Of a DNA stretch of 8,958 bases, positions 1-6,457 are shown piece after piece. Each line of letters starts with the position of its first letter. Position 1 is the stretch's first letter. A model generated the notes under the pieces. That model worked only from the letters and a program-made list of their open reading frames with translations. It ran no database searches and was not told where the DNA came from. Origin of the DNA: Campylobacteraceae bacterium (GTDB taxonomy: Bacteria > Campylobacterota > Campylobacteria > Campylobacterales > JALSKU01); the NCBI GenBank assembly GCA_015488975.1, contig WFMT01000005.1, positions 1 through 8,958 of the forward strand, in the 5' to 3' direction. The translations under genes and the position numbers were made by a program.

Positions 1-1021
1 CTTGACCCCAATGTCTATATTTAAACAGGTACCAAATAGCGACACTGAGATAATGATTTGGATTTAAAAGTCCGCCTTTTGGCGTAACTATACCATGCCT
101 GTCAGAATCAACATCATTGGCAAACGCTATATCATACTTATCTTTTAGTCCAATCAATCCTGCCATCGCATAAACAGATGAGCAATCCATCCTGACTTTA
201 CCGTCATGGTCTAAATGCATAAAAGAAAAAGTAGGATCTACAAATGGATCTATAATATCCATATCAAGAGAGTATATTTCATTTATCTTTTTATAAACAG
301 CTATACTTGCCCCACCCAAAGGATTCACTCCTATCTTTAATTTTGCTTTTTTTATCAAATCCATATCAATGATATCTTTTAAAGATTTTACATAGGGTGT
401 GATAAAATCATACTCTTTTATATATCCGCTTTGCATAGCATCTTCAAGCGAAATACTCTTAACACTTAAAAGATTATTTTTCAAGATTTCATTTGCTTTT
501 TTTTCTATGATATTTGTTATATCACTCTCAGCCGGTCCCCCATTTGGTGGATTATATTTATAACCTCCATCACTTGGTGGGTTGTGTGAGGGTGTTATAA
601 CCACTCCATCACCTTTTTTATCATTTATTTTATTATATTCCAATATGGCAAATGAGACTAAAGGGGTTGGCGTATATTCATCATCTTTAGCTATAAATAC
701 ATTTACTTTATTTGCAGCAAAAACTTCCAAAGAAGTGAGTTGTGCGGGAATAGAAAGGGCATGTGTATCTTTACCTAAGAATAAAACTCCATCAATACCA
801 TTTTCTTTTCTATAATCACAAATAGCTTGAGAGATAGCTTTAACATGATACTCGTTAAAACTTTTTTTGTAGGCATTTCCTCTGTGACCAGAGGTTCCAA
901 ATGAGACTGTTTGCTCTTTTTTGCTCATATCCGGAGTTAGCATATAATATGCACTTATTAGCGCTGGTATATTTTCAAGTTTATCTTTTGAGACAAGTTT
1001 TCCCGCATTTTTATCTATCAT
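1..1021 (-). CDS. pgm: Phosphoglucomutase, alpha-D-glucose phosphate-specific (3' end outside window)
   Basis: Interconverts glucose 1-phosphate and glucose 6-phosphate in the cytoplasm, linking glycogen turnover to glycolysis/gluconeogenesis. I translated it from ATG 1021; 340 codons are open to the window edge. The E. coli Pgm type is about 546 residues, so roughly 60% is present. Visible landmarks are FGTSGHRG (41-48), the phosphoserine loop TPSHNPP with Ser145, YNPPNGGPA (156-164), the substrate-loop region DPTFSFMHLD (262-271) and the metal-binding NDVDSDRHG (302-310, Asp303/305/307). NPNHYL (320-325) leads into the next domain. The start has AAGGA six bases upstream and lies 9 bases after the 78-residue gene, so it is the last visible gene of the operon. 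The order and spacing of motifs match the hexose-specific enzyme rather than phosphomannomutase/phosphoglucosamine mutase. The last codons (Trp-Gly-Gln) contain an 11-base match to the repeat near 7384 (see findings). Whether the gene is intact beyond the window cannot be seen. Confidence 0.95.
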   Translation of the reverse strand, partial: MIDKNAGKLVSKDKLENIPALISAYYMLTPDMSKKEQTVSFGTSGHRGNAYKKSFNEYHVKAISQAICDYRKENGIDGVLFLGKDTHALSIPAQLTSLEVFAANKVNVFIAKDDEYTPTPLVSFAILEYNKINDKKGDGVVITPSHNPPSDGGYKYNPPNGGPAESDITNIIEKKANEILKNNLLSVKSISLEDAMQSGYIKEYDFITPYVKSLKDIIDMDLIKKAKLKIGVNPLGGASIAVYKKINEIYSLDMDIIDPFVDPTFSFMHLDHDGKVRMDCSSVYAMAGLIGLKDKYDIAFANDVDSDRHGIVTPKGGLLNPNHYLSVAIWYLFKYRHWGQ

Positions 1022-1027
1022 TTTCAA

Positions 1028-1032
1028 TCCTT
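1028..1032 (-). promoter_or_regulatory. Ribosome binding site of pgm
   Basis: AAGGA is read on the minus strand, six bases before ATG 1021. Its upstream part overlaps the TAA stop of the preceding small gene, which suggests translation passes directly from one gene to the next. The GGATTGAAAATG context is identical to that of gpmA. Confidence 0.75.
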
Positions 1033-1267
1033 AAAAAATTTCGTTCGACACCTCATCTATATGACCTTTTTTACCACCTTTTATGTGAGCATAAGCAACC
1101 ACTAAGGCTACTACAGCTGAAAGGACAATAAAATATAAAAAATTAAATATCATATCAGCATAATAATCAATCATTCCAGAAAGTGCTGTAAAAAGTACAA
1201 AATATGTTAAAAATAGTTTTATATATCTTTTATATGGAAACTTTTTATTATGTTTTTTATGACTCAC
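1031..1267 (-). CDS. Small two-helix membrane protein of unknown function
   Basis: I do not recognise this 78-residue protein. It has a strongly basic N-terminus (KKHNKK at 4-9, then KR at 13-14). A first hydrophobic segment spans about 16-33 and a second about 40-61, separated by a short turn with Asp34 and Asp38. A polar tail with KGGKKG (63-68) ends it. Basic residues on both ends predict a helical hairpin in the inner membrane with both termini in the cytoplasm. It starts with GTG at 1267, inside the last codons of gpmA (11-base overlap). AAAGGA lies five bases before that GTG, and no ATG upstream in frame is available. Overlap with gpmA and the 9-base gap to pgm argue that it is a real, translationally coupled gene, not a chance frame. 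No catalytic motif, signal peptidase site or cysteine pair is visible. Its role in a sugar-phosphate operon is open. Confidence 0.8.
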   Translation of the reverse strand: MSHKKHNKKFPYKRYIKLFLTYFVLFTALSGMIDYYADMIFNFLYFIVLSAVVALVVAYAHIKGGKKGHIDEVSNEIF

Positions 1268-1961
1268 TTTTATCCTTTAGAACAGTTTTCTCTGTCATTT
1301 GCATAACTTTATCAAACTCATACACTATAAGTTCTCCAGTAGGAATCTCAAACTTAACTATCTCTTCTTCAGAGATTTTCTCAATCTCCATGACCAATGC
1401 TCTTAAAGAGTTTCCATGAGCTGATATGAGTACTGTTTTATCAGTTGTAAGAACAGGTACTATTTTTTCATAAAAATAATTGACTGCTCTTTTTTTTGTA
1501 TCTTTCAAAGACTCACTCTTTGGAAGCAAAAAAGGATTTACACTGCTGTATTTTTTATCATTTTCAGGCAATCTTTTATCTCCTGTTTCAAGAGGAGGAG
1601 GCGGAGTATCATACCCTCTTCTGATACTTAAAAACATACTCTCGCCTATCTCAAGCTTTATCTTGTCTTTATTCATCCCTTGCCAAGCACCATAATGCCT
1701 TTCATTTAACTTCCAACTTCTATTTATATCTATATGCTCCCAATTTAATTCATTTAAAACGATCTCCGCTGTATGTATAGCTCTTTTTAGCCAAGAGGTA
1801 AAACAAATTTCAGGTAACAAGCCACTTCTTTTTAAAATATCTCCAGCTTGTTTTGCTTCATCTCTTCCTTGTTTGCTAAGTTCTACATCACTCCAACCAG
1901 TAAAGATATTTTGCTGGTTATAAACACTTTGACCATGTCTTAAAAGTATAAGTTTTGACAT
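1257..1961 (-). CDS. gpmA: 2,3-bisphosphoglycerate-dependent phosphoglycerate mutase
   Basis: Interconverts 2- and 3-phosphoglycerate between enolase and phosphoglycerate kinase, through a phosphohistidine enzyme primed by 2,3-bisphosphoglycerate. It is cytoplasmic. From ATG 1961 the product has 234 residues, close to the usual size of about 230-250. The N-terminal LLRHGQSVYN carries the phosphorylated His9. Arg60 in SWLKRAIHTAE, Glu87 in LNERHYGAWQG and His182 in SAHGNSLRAL complete the active site. The YDTPPPP segment (117-123) is typical of the dPGM branch. The frame could begin six bases earlier at TTG 1967, but that codon lies within gap and ATG 1961 has GGA at the correct six-base spacing, so I prefer ATG. 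It begins 2 bases after the gap stop (TGA) and overlaps the next small gene by 11 bases. It is unrelated to the cofactor-independent mutase GpmI; whether GpmI is also encoded elsewhere is unknown. Confidence 0.96.
   Translation of the reverse strand: MSKLILLRHGQSVYNQQNIFTGWSDVELSKQGRDEAKQAGDILKRSGLLPEICFTSWLKRAIHTAEIVLNELNWEHIDINRSWKLNERHYGAWQGMNKDKIKLEIGESMFLSIRRGYDTPPPPLETGDKRLPENDKKYSSVNPFLLPKSESLKDTKKRAVNYFYEKIVPVLTTDKTVLISAHGNSLRALVMEIEKISEEEIVKFEIPTGELIVYEFDKVMQMTEKTVLKDKSES
1273..1278 (-). promoter_or_regulatory. Ribosome binding site setting the GTG start of the small membrane protein
   Basis: AAAGGA on the minus strand lies within gpmA coding sequence, five bases before GTG 1267. 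It is the main support for this non-ATG start. Confidence 0.7.
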
Positions 1962-1963
1962 TT

Positions 1964-2974
1964 TCAATCCATCTTAGATGCTACGAAATCAGCAAGTTCT
2001 AATAATCTTTGAGAATATCCGTATTCATTATCATACCATGCAAGAACTTTTACCATTTTGTCTCCGACTACACTTGTTGAGAGTCCATCTATGATACTTG
2101 AGTGAAGATTACCCAAGATATCGCTTGAGACTACTTCTTCCATTGTTATTTCAAGTATTCCTTTCAACCCATTTTGAGATGCTTTTTTGTAAGCTTCATT
2201 TAACTCCTGAGCTGTTGTGGGTTTACTTAAAACAGCAACTATCTCTGTAATAGCACCATCAGGTACCGGCACCCTAAGAGCCATAGCTTCCATTTTACCT
2301 CTTAAAACAGGTATAACTTCGGTAGTGGCTATGGCAGCACCTGTTGTAGTTGGTATTATATTAACTGCGGCAGCTCTTCCTCTTCTTCTTTTCTTTGATC
2401 TTTTATCAACTGTTGTTTGGGTTGAAGTATAGGCATGAGTCGTTGTTATCATAGCATTTTCAACCCCAAAATTATCCTCTAAAACTTTCATCGCAGGAGC
2501 TAAAGAGTTGGTTGTGCAAGAGGCATTTGAGAGAATATGATGATTTTTAGGATCATATTCGTTTTGATTAACTCCTAATACTATAGTTTTATCCAAATTT
2601 TTTCCCGGAGCTGAAATGATAACCTTTTTAGCACCTGCTTCTAAATGTTGCTTAGCAAGATTGCCATCGGTATAGTGTCCGGTGCATTCTAAAACTATAT
2701 CAATTCCAAGCTCTTTCCATGGAAGCTCCAGAGGATTATGAGAACTAACCACAGCTATCTCTTTACCATCAATTATCAATTTTTCATTTCCTTCTGTTTG
2801 TATGTCAAAATCTGCTCTTCCGTGAACTGAGTCATACTTTAAAAGATAGGCTGCATCTTCCACACTTGAAGTATTTACAGCTACTATTTCACAATGTTTA
2901 GGCAAATCGTTCATATAGTGTCTTAAAACCTGGTTGCCAATCCTGCCAAGTCCGTTTATTGCTACTTTTTTCAT
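1964..2974 (-). CDS. gap: Glyceraldehyde-3-phosphate dehydrogenase, phosphorylating
   Basis: Interconverts glyceraldehyde 3-phosphate and 1,3-bisphosphoglycerate with NAD(P) in the cytoplasm. The product has 336 residues, full length for the family. The Rossmann motif INGLGRIG (6-13) opens the protein. The catalytic signature ASCTTN gives Cys153, with His180 in TTTHAYT. IIPTTTGAA (206-214) and WYDNEYGYS near the C-terminus are also present. After the second strand of the nucleotide fold the sequence is VAVNTSS, so the Asp that usually follows Asn34 in NAD-specific enzymes is Thr35. The S-loop carries a very basic run KRSKKRRRGR (191-200) where many NAD enzymes have Leu-Pro. Both features hint at NADP use or dual specificity (inference). 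ATG 2974 has AAGGAG nine bases upstream, inside the end of glgP, and the genes are 3 bases apart. Catalytic residues are all present, so a phosphorylating GAPDH is certain; the cofactor is not. Confidence 0.97.
   Translation of the reverse strand: MKKVAINGLGRIGNQVLRHYMNDLPKHCEIVAVNTSSVEDAAYLLKYDSVHGRADFDIQTEGNEKLIIDGKEIAVVSSHNPLELPWKELGIDIVLECTGHYTDGNLAKQHLEAGAKKVIISAPGKNLDKTIVLGVNQNEYDPKNHHILSNASCTTNSLAPAMKVLEDNFGVENAMITTTHAYTSTQTTVDKRSKKRRRGRAAAVNIIPTTTGAAIATTEVIPVLRGKMEAMALRVPVPDGAITEIVAVLSKPTTAQELNEAYKKASQNGLKGILEITMEEVVSSDILGNLHSSIIDGLSTSVVGDKMVKVLAWYDNEYGYSQRLLELADFVASKMD
1968..1970 (-). promoter_or_regulatory. Ribosome binding core deciding the gpmA start
   Basis: GGA in the context ATGGATTGAAAATG lies six bases before ATG 1961 and overlaps the last sense codon and stop of gap. 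This fits termination-reinitiation at ATG 1961 better than a start at TTG 1967. Confidence 0.55.
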
Positions 2975-2977
2975 ATT

Positions 2978-5104
2978 TTATGTCTCCTTCATAAGTTTTT
3001 TTGATATAGGTATATAAAATTTATCCGCATACTCTTTCATCATTCGTCTTGCACTAAATTTAGGAGTTATGCTGGTAATAGAGTTTTTCATCATCTCTAC
3101 CCATTTCTCAGGTATATTATTTTCATTTAAGTCATAGTACAAAGGTGCAATTTCCTTTTCTATGATATCATAAAGGGCAACAGAGTCATTCTCATCATTT
3201 GCACTCTCCCCTCCAAATGCCCAACCGTTTTTATCACCTATTGCCTCAGGCCACCACCCATCTAAACTTGATAAATGCAAAGTTCCGTTTATACTGGCTT
3301 TCATCCCGCTAGTCCCGCAAGCTTCCATAGGAATTTGAGGATTGTTCAGCCAAACATCAACTCCTCTAACCAAATATTTTGCCACCTCTTCTGCATAATC
3401 CTCTATAAAAGCAATCCTGCCTTTTAACTTAGGATTTTGAGCTGTTTTAAAAATATTTTGTATCATTTTTTTACCCGGATTATCAGATGGATGAGCTTTT
3501 CCGGCAAAGATTACCTGCACAGGCTTATCACTGTTATTTAGTATATTCTCAAGTCTTTGCAAATCTCTTAATAAAAGATTTGGTCTTTTATAGCTTGTCA
3601 TTCTCCTTGCAAATCCGATAGTTAGTATGTCAGGATCAAGCATAACCCCCTCAGCCATTGCAACTAATGGATCAATACCCTCATCTGACCATTTTCGCCT
3701 GACTCTTTCTCTTATAAAATTAACCAATCTTACTTTGTTGGCATAATGCAAATCCCAAATCTCTTTATTACTTATTTCATTTATACGCGTCCAAATAGCT
3801 GGATTATCTTCTAAATGAATCCAATCTTCACCCAAAACTTTATTTAAATTTTCAGAAAGCTCATCTGAAAGCCAAGTTGATAAATGTACACCGTTTGTTA
3901 CATACTCTATAGGTACTTCTTCTTTTTTATCTACGGCAAAAACACTTTTCCATATCTCTTTTGTAACTTCACAATGTTTTTTACTGACAGCATTACGGTT
4001 GTTGCACATTTTAAGCCCAAAAACCGTCATATTAAATCCACCGCCAGTAGAGTCTGGATTTATACCAAAACTAAAAAACTCTTCCTTACTCATTCCAAGT
4101 CTCTTCCAGTAATCACTAAAATAATTGCCCATCATATCAAAACTATACACATCAGTTGCTGCTTGAAGAGGAGTATGTGTTGTAAAAACAGAAGTTTCTC
4201 TTACTTTTTGCAAGGCATCTTTAAGGCTTAATTTTTCATTTTCTATAAAACTTCTAACCCTTTCAAAAAGTGCAAAAGCAGGATGACCTTCATTTAAATG
4301 AAGTATTGAATACTCTATTCCCAACTCTTCAAGCACTTTGTATCCACCAATTCCCAAAACTATCTGTTGTCTTAATCTTTGATTTAAATCAGGCACATAA
4401 AGATGAGAGCAGATTTCTCTATCCCAAGGGTCATTTTGTTCAATATCAGTATCAAGCAAATATAGAGTAACTCTTCCCACATTTATCTTCCAAACAGAAG
4501 CAAATACAGGAGGGTCTATAAAAGGGACTTGTATTGTAAAATGATTGCCTTGTTCGTTCAAAACTCTTTCTATCGGTGCTGTATCTTTGTCTATGGTTTC
4601 ATTTGCTCCGTTTTGCCATCCGTCACTTCCTATGATTTGCCTTATATAACCTTGAGGATACATAAAGCCGATACCTACCATAGGGATATTCATATCGCTT
4701 GATTCTTTTAGTATATCTCCCGCTAAAAATCCAAGACCACCTGAATATATGGGAACTGAATGATGAAGACCAAACTCGGCACAAAAATATGCTATTGGCA
4801 AAGGTTCTACTAACTTGGTATCATTACCCATATAATCTTTAAAAAGAGCATAGACATAGTTATATTCTTGCATAAACTGTTTATTTTGCAGCAAATTATC
4901 CAATTCGTCTTTTGATAAAATTTTGAGTAATTTTATTGGATTATGATTACTCTCTTTCCAAAGGTAAGGACTTATAAGTTTAAATAAATTTTTACCTTTT
5001 GGATTCCATGTCCACCATATATTTAGTGCGATTTCACCAAGACCCTCTATCTCTTTTGGAAGATTAGGAATGGCTATGTTGGTTGAGGGATCTTTACCTA
5101 ACAT
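2978..5104 (-). CDS. glgP: Alpha-glucan (glycogen/maltodextrin) phosphorylase, short DUF3417-containing type
   Basis: Removes terminal glucose units from alpha-1,4-glucan with phosphate, giving glucose 1-phosphate, which the downstream pgm can convert to glucose 6-phosphate. From ATG 5104 it has 708 residues, the size of the shorter bacterial/archaeal phosphorylases rather than the roughly 800-residue E. coli type. The N-terminal LNIWWTWNP segment (about 28-36) is typical of this branch. It is followed by AEFGLHHSVPIYSGGLG (about 109-125), LNEGHPAF and RMTSYKRPNLLLRD. The pyridoxal-phosphate lysine is Lys602 in EACGTSGMKASINGTL. The motif usually read HTPVPAG(H/N)D is here HTPLQAATD (310-318). 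The frame is open to TTG 5137 inside eno, but ATG 5104 follows the eno stop by one base and has GGA six bases upstream, so I chose it. Storage-glucan breakdown is the likely role; a maltodextrin substrate is possible. Confidence 0.94.
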   Translation of the reverse strand: MLGKDPSTNIAIPNLPKEIEGLGEIALNIWWTWNPKGKNLFKLISPYLWKESNHNPIKLLKILSKDELDNLLQNKQFMQEYNYVYALFKDYMGNDTKLVEPLPIAYFCAEFGLHHSVPIYSGGLGFLAGDILKESSDMNIPMVGIGFMYPQGYIRQIIGSDGWQNGANETIDKDTAPIERVLNEQGNHFTIQVPFIDPPVFASVWKINVGRVTLYLLDTDIEQNDPWDREICSHLYVPDLNQRLRQQIVLGIGGYKVLEELGIEYSILHLNEGHPAFALFERVRSFIENEKLSLKDALQKVRETSVFTTHTPLQAATDVYSFDMMGNYFSDYWKRLGMSKEEFFSFGINPDSTGGGFNMTVFGLKMCNNRNAVSKKHCEVTKEIWKSVFAVDKKEEVPIEYVTNGVHLSTWLSDELSENLNKVLGEDWIHLEDNPAIWTRINEISNKEIWDLHYANKVRLVNFIRERVRRKWSDEGIDPLVAMAEGVMLDPDILTIGFARRMTSYKRPNLLLRDLQRLENILNNSDKPVQVIFAGKAHPSDNPGKKMIQNIFKTAQNPKLKGRIAFIEDYAEEVAKYLVRGVDVWLNNPQIPMEACGTSGMKASINGTLHLSSLDGWWPEAIGDKNGWAFGGESANDENDSVALYDIIEKEIAPLYYDLNENNIPEKWVEMMKNSITSITPKFSARRMMKEYADKFYIPISKKLMKET
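2984..2989 (-). promoter_or_regulatory. Ribosome binding site of gap inside glgP
   Basis: AAGGAG on the minus strand forms the Lys-Glu codons just before the last residue of glgP, nine bases upstream of ATG 2974. The nested site ties translation of gap to the end of glgP. Confidence 0.75.
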
Positions 5105-5105
5105 C

Positions 5106-6380
5106 TTATTTCCAATAATACTTAGCTCTATCGCCAAGTCTTTCTTCTATCTCAAGGAGTCTATTGTATTTTGCAAGCCTTTCACTTCTTGAAGCAGACC
5201 CACTTTTTAAGTGTCCAGTACCCATAGCTACCGTAAAATCGGCTAAAAAAGTATCACAAGTTTCACCAGAGCGATGTGATACAAAAGCTCTCCAGTTGTG
5301 CTCATAACAAAGTCTTACCGCATCAACTGTTTCACTAACCGTTCCTATTTGATTTAATTTTATTAAAGAAGCATTGGCAGTATGTTCTTTGATACCTCTT
5401 TGTATAAATTTTGTATTTGTTACGAAGATATCATCGCCCACAACTTCTATCTTATCTCCCAACTCTTTTGTAAACTTGGCAAATCCTTCCCAATCTTCTT
5501 CAGCCAAAGGATCTTCCCAAAGAATAATAGGGTATTTTTTAACCCATTGTTTTGACATTTCTATCATTTCATCAGTGCTTTTTTTACCGGCACCTGACCA
5601 CTTCATGTCATACTCACCTTTTTTCCCAACTACAAAAGAAGTTGCCGCATTATCAAGTGCTATAGATATATCCACTCCCGGTTTGTATCCACTTTTTTCA
5701 ATGGCTTCTATGATTATCTCTATTGCTTCTTCATTGCTTTGAAGATTTGGTGCAAAACCACCCTCATCTCCAACAGAAGTTGCAAGTCCTCTTATTTTGA
5801 GCAGTTTTTTTAAAGTATGAAAAGTCTCAGCCACATATCTAAGACCTTCTCTAAATGAAGGAGCACCAAAAGGAACTGCCATAAACTCTTGTATATCTAC
5901 ACTGTTATCAGCATGCTCGCCACCATTTAATATATTCATACAAGGGACAGGAAGTCTGTTAGCTTCAGCTCCTCCAAGATACTCATAAACTTCAAGATTA
6001 TGACTCTTTGCAGCTGCTTTTGTTGCAGCCATAGAGACTCCAAGGATTGCATTTGCACCAAGTTTATCTTTATTTTCTGTACCGTCAAGCTCATTTAAGA
6101 GGTTGTCTATTTTCATTTGTTCAGTTGAATCTGCTCCTTTTAAAGCAGGAGATATAATTTCATTTACATTTTTAACAGCATCCAAAACTCCCTTGCCACC
6201 AAATCTCCTTTTATCGCCATCTCGAAGCTCACAAGCTTCATATTCACCAGTACTAGCTCCACTTGGTACAGAAGATCTCACTCTTGTACCATCTTCAAGA
6301 TCCATAAAAACTCTTACAGTAGGATTTCCTCTGCTATCAAGAATTTCCATTGCTTTTATATCTTTGATTTTACTGCTCAT
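5106..6380 (-). CDS. eno: Enolase (phosphopyruvate hydratase)
   Basis: Interconverts 2-phosphoglycerate and phosphoenolpyruvate; a cytoplasmic magnesium enzyme that can also join RNA degradosomes in some bacteria. The product has 424 residues, normal for the family. The N-terminal domain shows EILDSRGNPTV (12-22) and the mobile loop SVPSGASTGEYEA (37-49). The catalytic general acid/base pair is Glu206 in GDEGGFAP and Lys341 in ASLIKLNQIGT. Metal ligands are Asp243 (ALDNAATS), Glu289 (WEDPL) and Asp316 (VGDDIFVTN). SHRSGET (368-374) and Lys392 in GHLKSGS bind the substrate. All key residues are intact. ATG 6380 has AAGGAG eight bases upstream. It follows the aldolase gene after a 77-base spacer holding a small inverted repeat, and glgP begins one base after its stop. 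Next to ppsA it would take PEP towards 3-phosphoglycerate in gluconeogenesis. Confidence 0.98.
   Translation of the reverse strand: MSSKIKDIKAMEILDSRGNPTVRVFMDLEDGTRVRSSVPSGASTGEYEACELRDGDKRRFGGKGVLDAVKNVNEIISPALKGADSTEQMKIDNLLNELDGTENKDKLGANAILGVSMAATKAAAKSHNLEVYEYLGGAEANRLPVPCMNILNGGEHADNSVDIQEFMAVPFGAPSFREGLRYVAETFHTLKKLLKIRGLATSVGDEGGFAPNLQSNEEAIEIIIEAIEKSGYKPGVDISIALDNAATSFVVGKKGEYDMKWSGAGKKSTDEMIEMSKQWVKKYPIILWEDPLAEEDWEGFAKFTKELGDKIEVVGDDIFVTNTKFIQRGIKEHTANASLIKLNQIGTVSETVDAVRLCYEHNWRAFVSHRSGETCDTFLADFTVAMGTGHLKSGSASRSERLAKYNRLLEIEERLGDRAKYYWK
5111..5113 (-). promoter_or_regulatory. Ribosome binding core deciding the glgP start
   Basis: GGA in TTGGAAATAAGATG lies six bases before ATG 5104, the same spacing as in gpmA, pgm and the aldolase gene. 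It overlaps the final Trp codon of eno. Nothing comparable precedes the alternative TTG at 5137. The site is short, so this gene may depend on coupling to eno. Confidence 0.5.
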
Positions 6381-6388
6381 TTTATTTA

Positions 6389-6394
6389 CTCCTT
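6389..6394 (-). promoter_or_regulatory. Ribosome binding site of eno, just downstream of an inverted repeat
   Basis: AAGGAG on the minus strand lies eight bases before ATG 6380. The short inverted repeat at 6403-6431 ends only eight bases upstream of it, so an RNA hairpin there would sit next to the ribosome landing site. Confidence 0.8.
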
Positions 6395-6402
6395 GTTTAG
6401 AA

Positions 6403-6431
6403 TGGGGTCAAAAAAGTTAAGCATTGACCCA
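6403..6431 (-). repeat. Short inverted repeat (deleted copy of the 7384-7452 element)
   Basis: On the plus strand TGGGGTCAA (6403-6411) pairs with TTGACCCA (6424-6431) around a 12-base loop, with one unpaired G. The right half and its flank to 6444 align with 7431-7465 at most positions, including AAGCAT(T/C)GACCC and TTGGTTT(G/A)C. Relative to that copy, 39 bases are missing at a TTTG direct repeat (minus-strand reading), plus one base in the C run. It lies between the aldolase stop and the eno ribosome binding site. There is no downstream T run in the direction of transcription, so it is not a standard intrinsic terminator. It resembles short palindromic (REP/MITE-like) repeats with GGGGTC ends. 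Confidence 0.7.
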
Positions 6432-6457
6432 CTGATTGGTTTGCAACTTCTGTCCGC

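Noticed and set aside
582..815. 77-codon plus-strand frame near the left end
   Set aside because: It is opposite the highly conserved phosphoserine-loop region of pgm, which is continuous in the minus frame from 1021.
1961..1967. TTG start for gpmA two codons upstream
   Set aside because: ATG 1961 has the better-spaced GGA and gives the normal dPGM N-terminus (MSKLILLRHG).
3884..4231. 115-codon open frame on the plus strand
   Set aside because: It lies wholly opposite conserved glgP coding sequence, has no ribosome binding site I could see, and its translation has the Cys/Phe/His-rich composition of antisense frames.
5104..5137. TTG start for glgP giving an 11-residue extension
   Set aside because: No good ribosome binding site before the TTG; ATG 5104 has GGA at six bases and follows the eno stop by one base.
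5374..5742. 122-codon open frame on the plus strand
   Set aside because: Antisense to the enolase catalytic domain; Ser/Ile/Leu-rich shadow translation with no domain.
6103..6420. 105-codon plus-strand frame running into the eno/aldolase spacer
   Set aside because: Nearly all of it is antisense to the conserved N-terminal half of enolase; no start signals.
6403..6431. Intrinsic terminator after the aldolase gene
   Set aside because: The stem is short and no T run follows it in the minus-strand direction; the sequence goes directly into the eno ribosome binding site.
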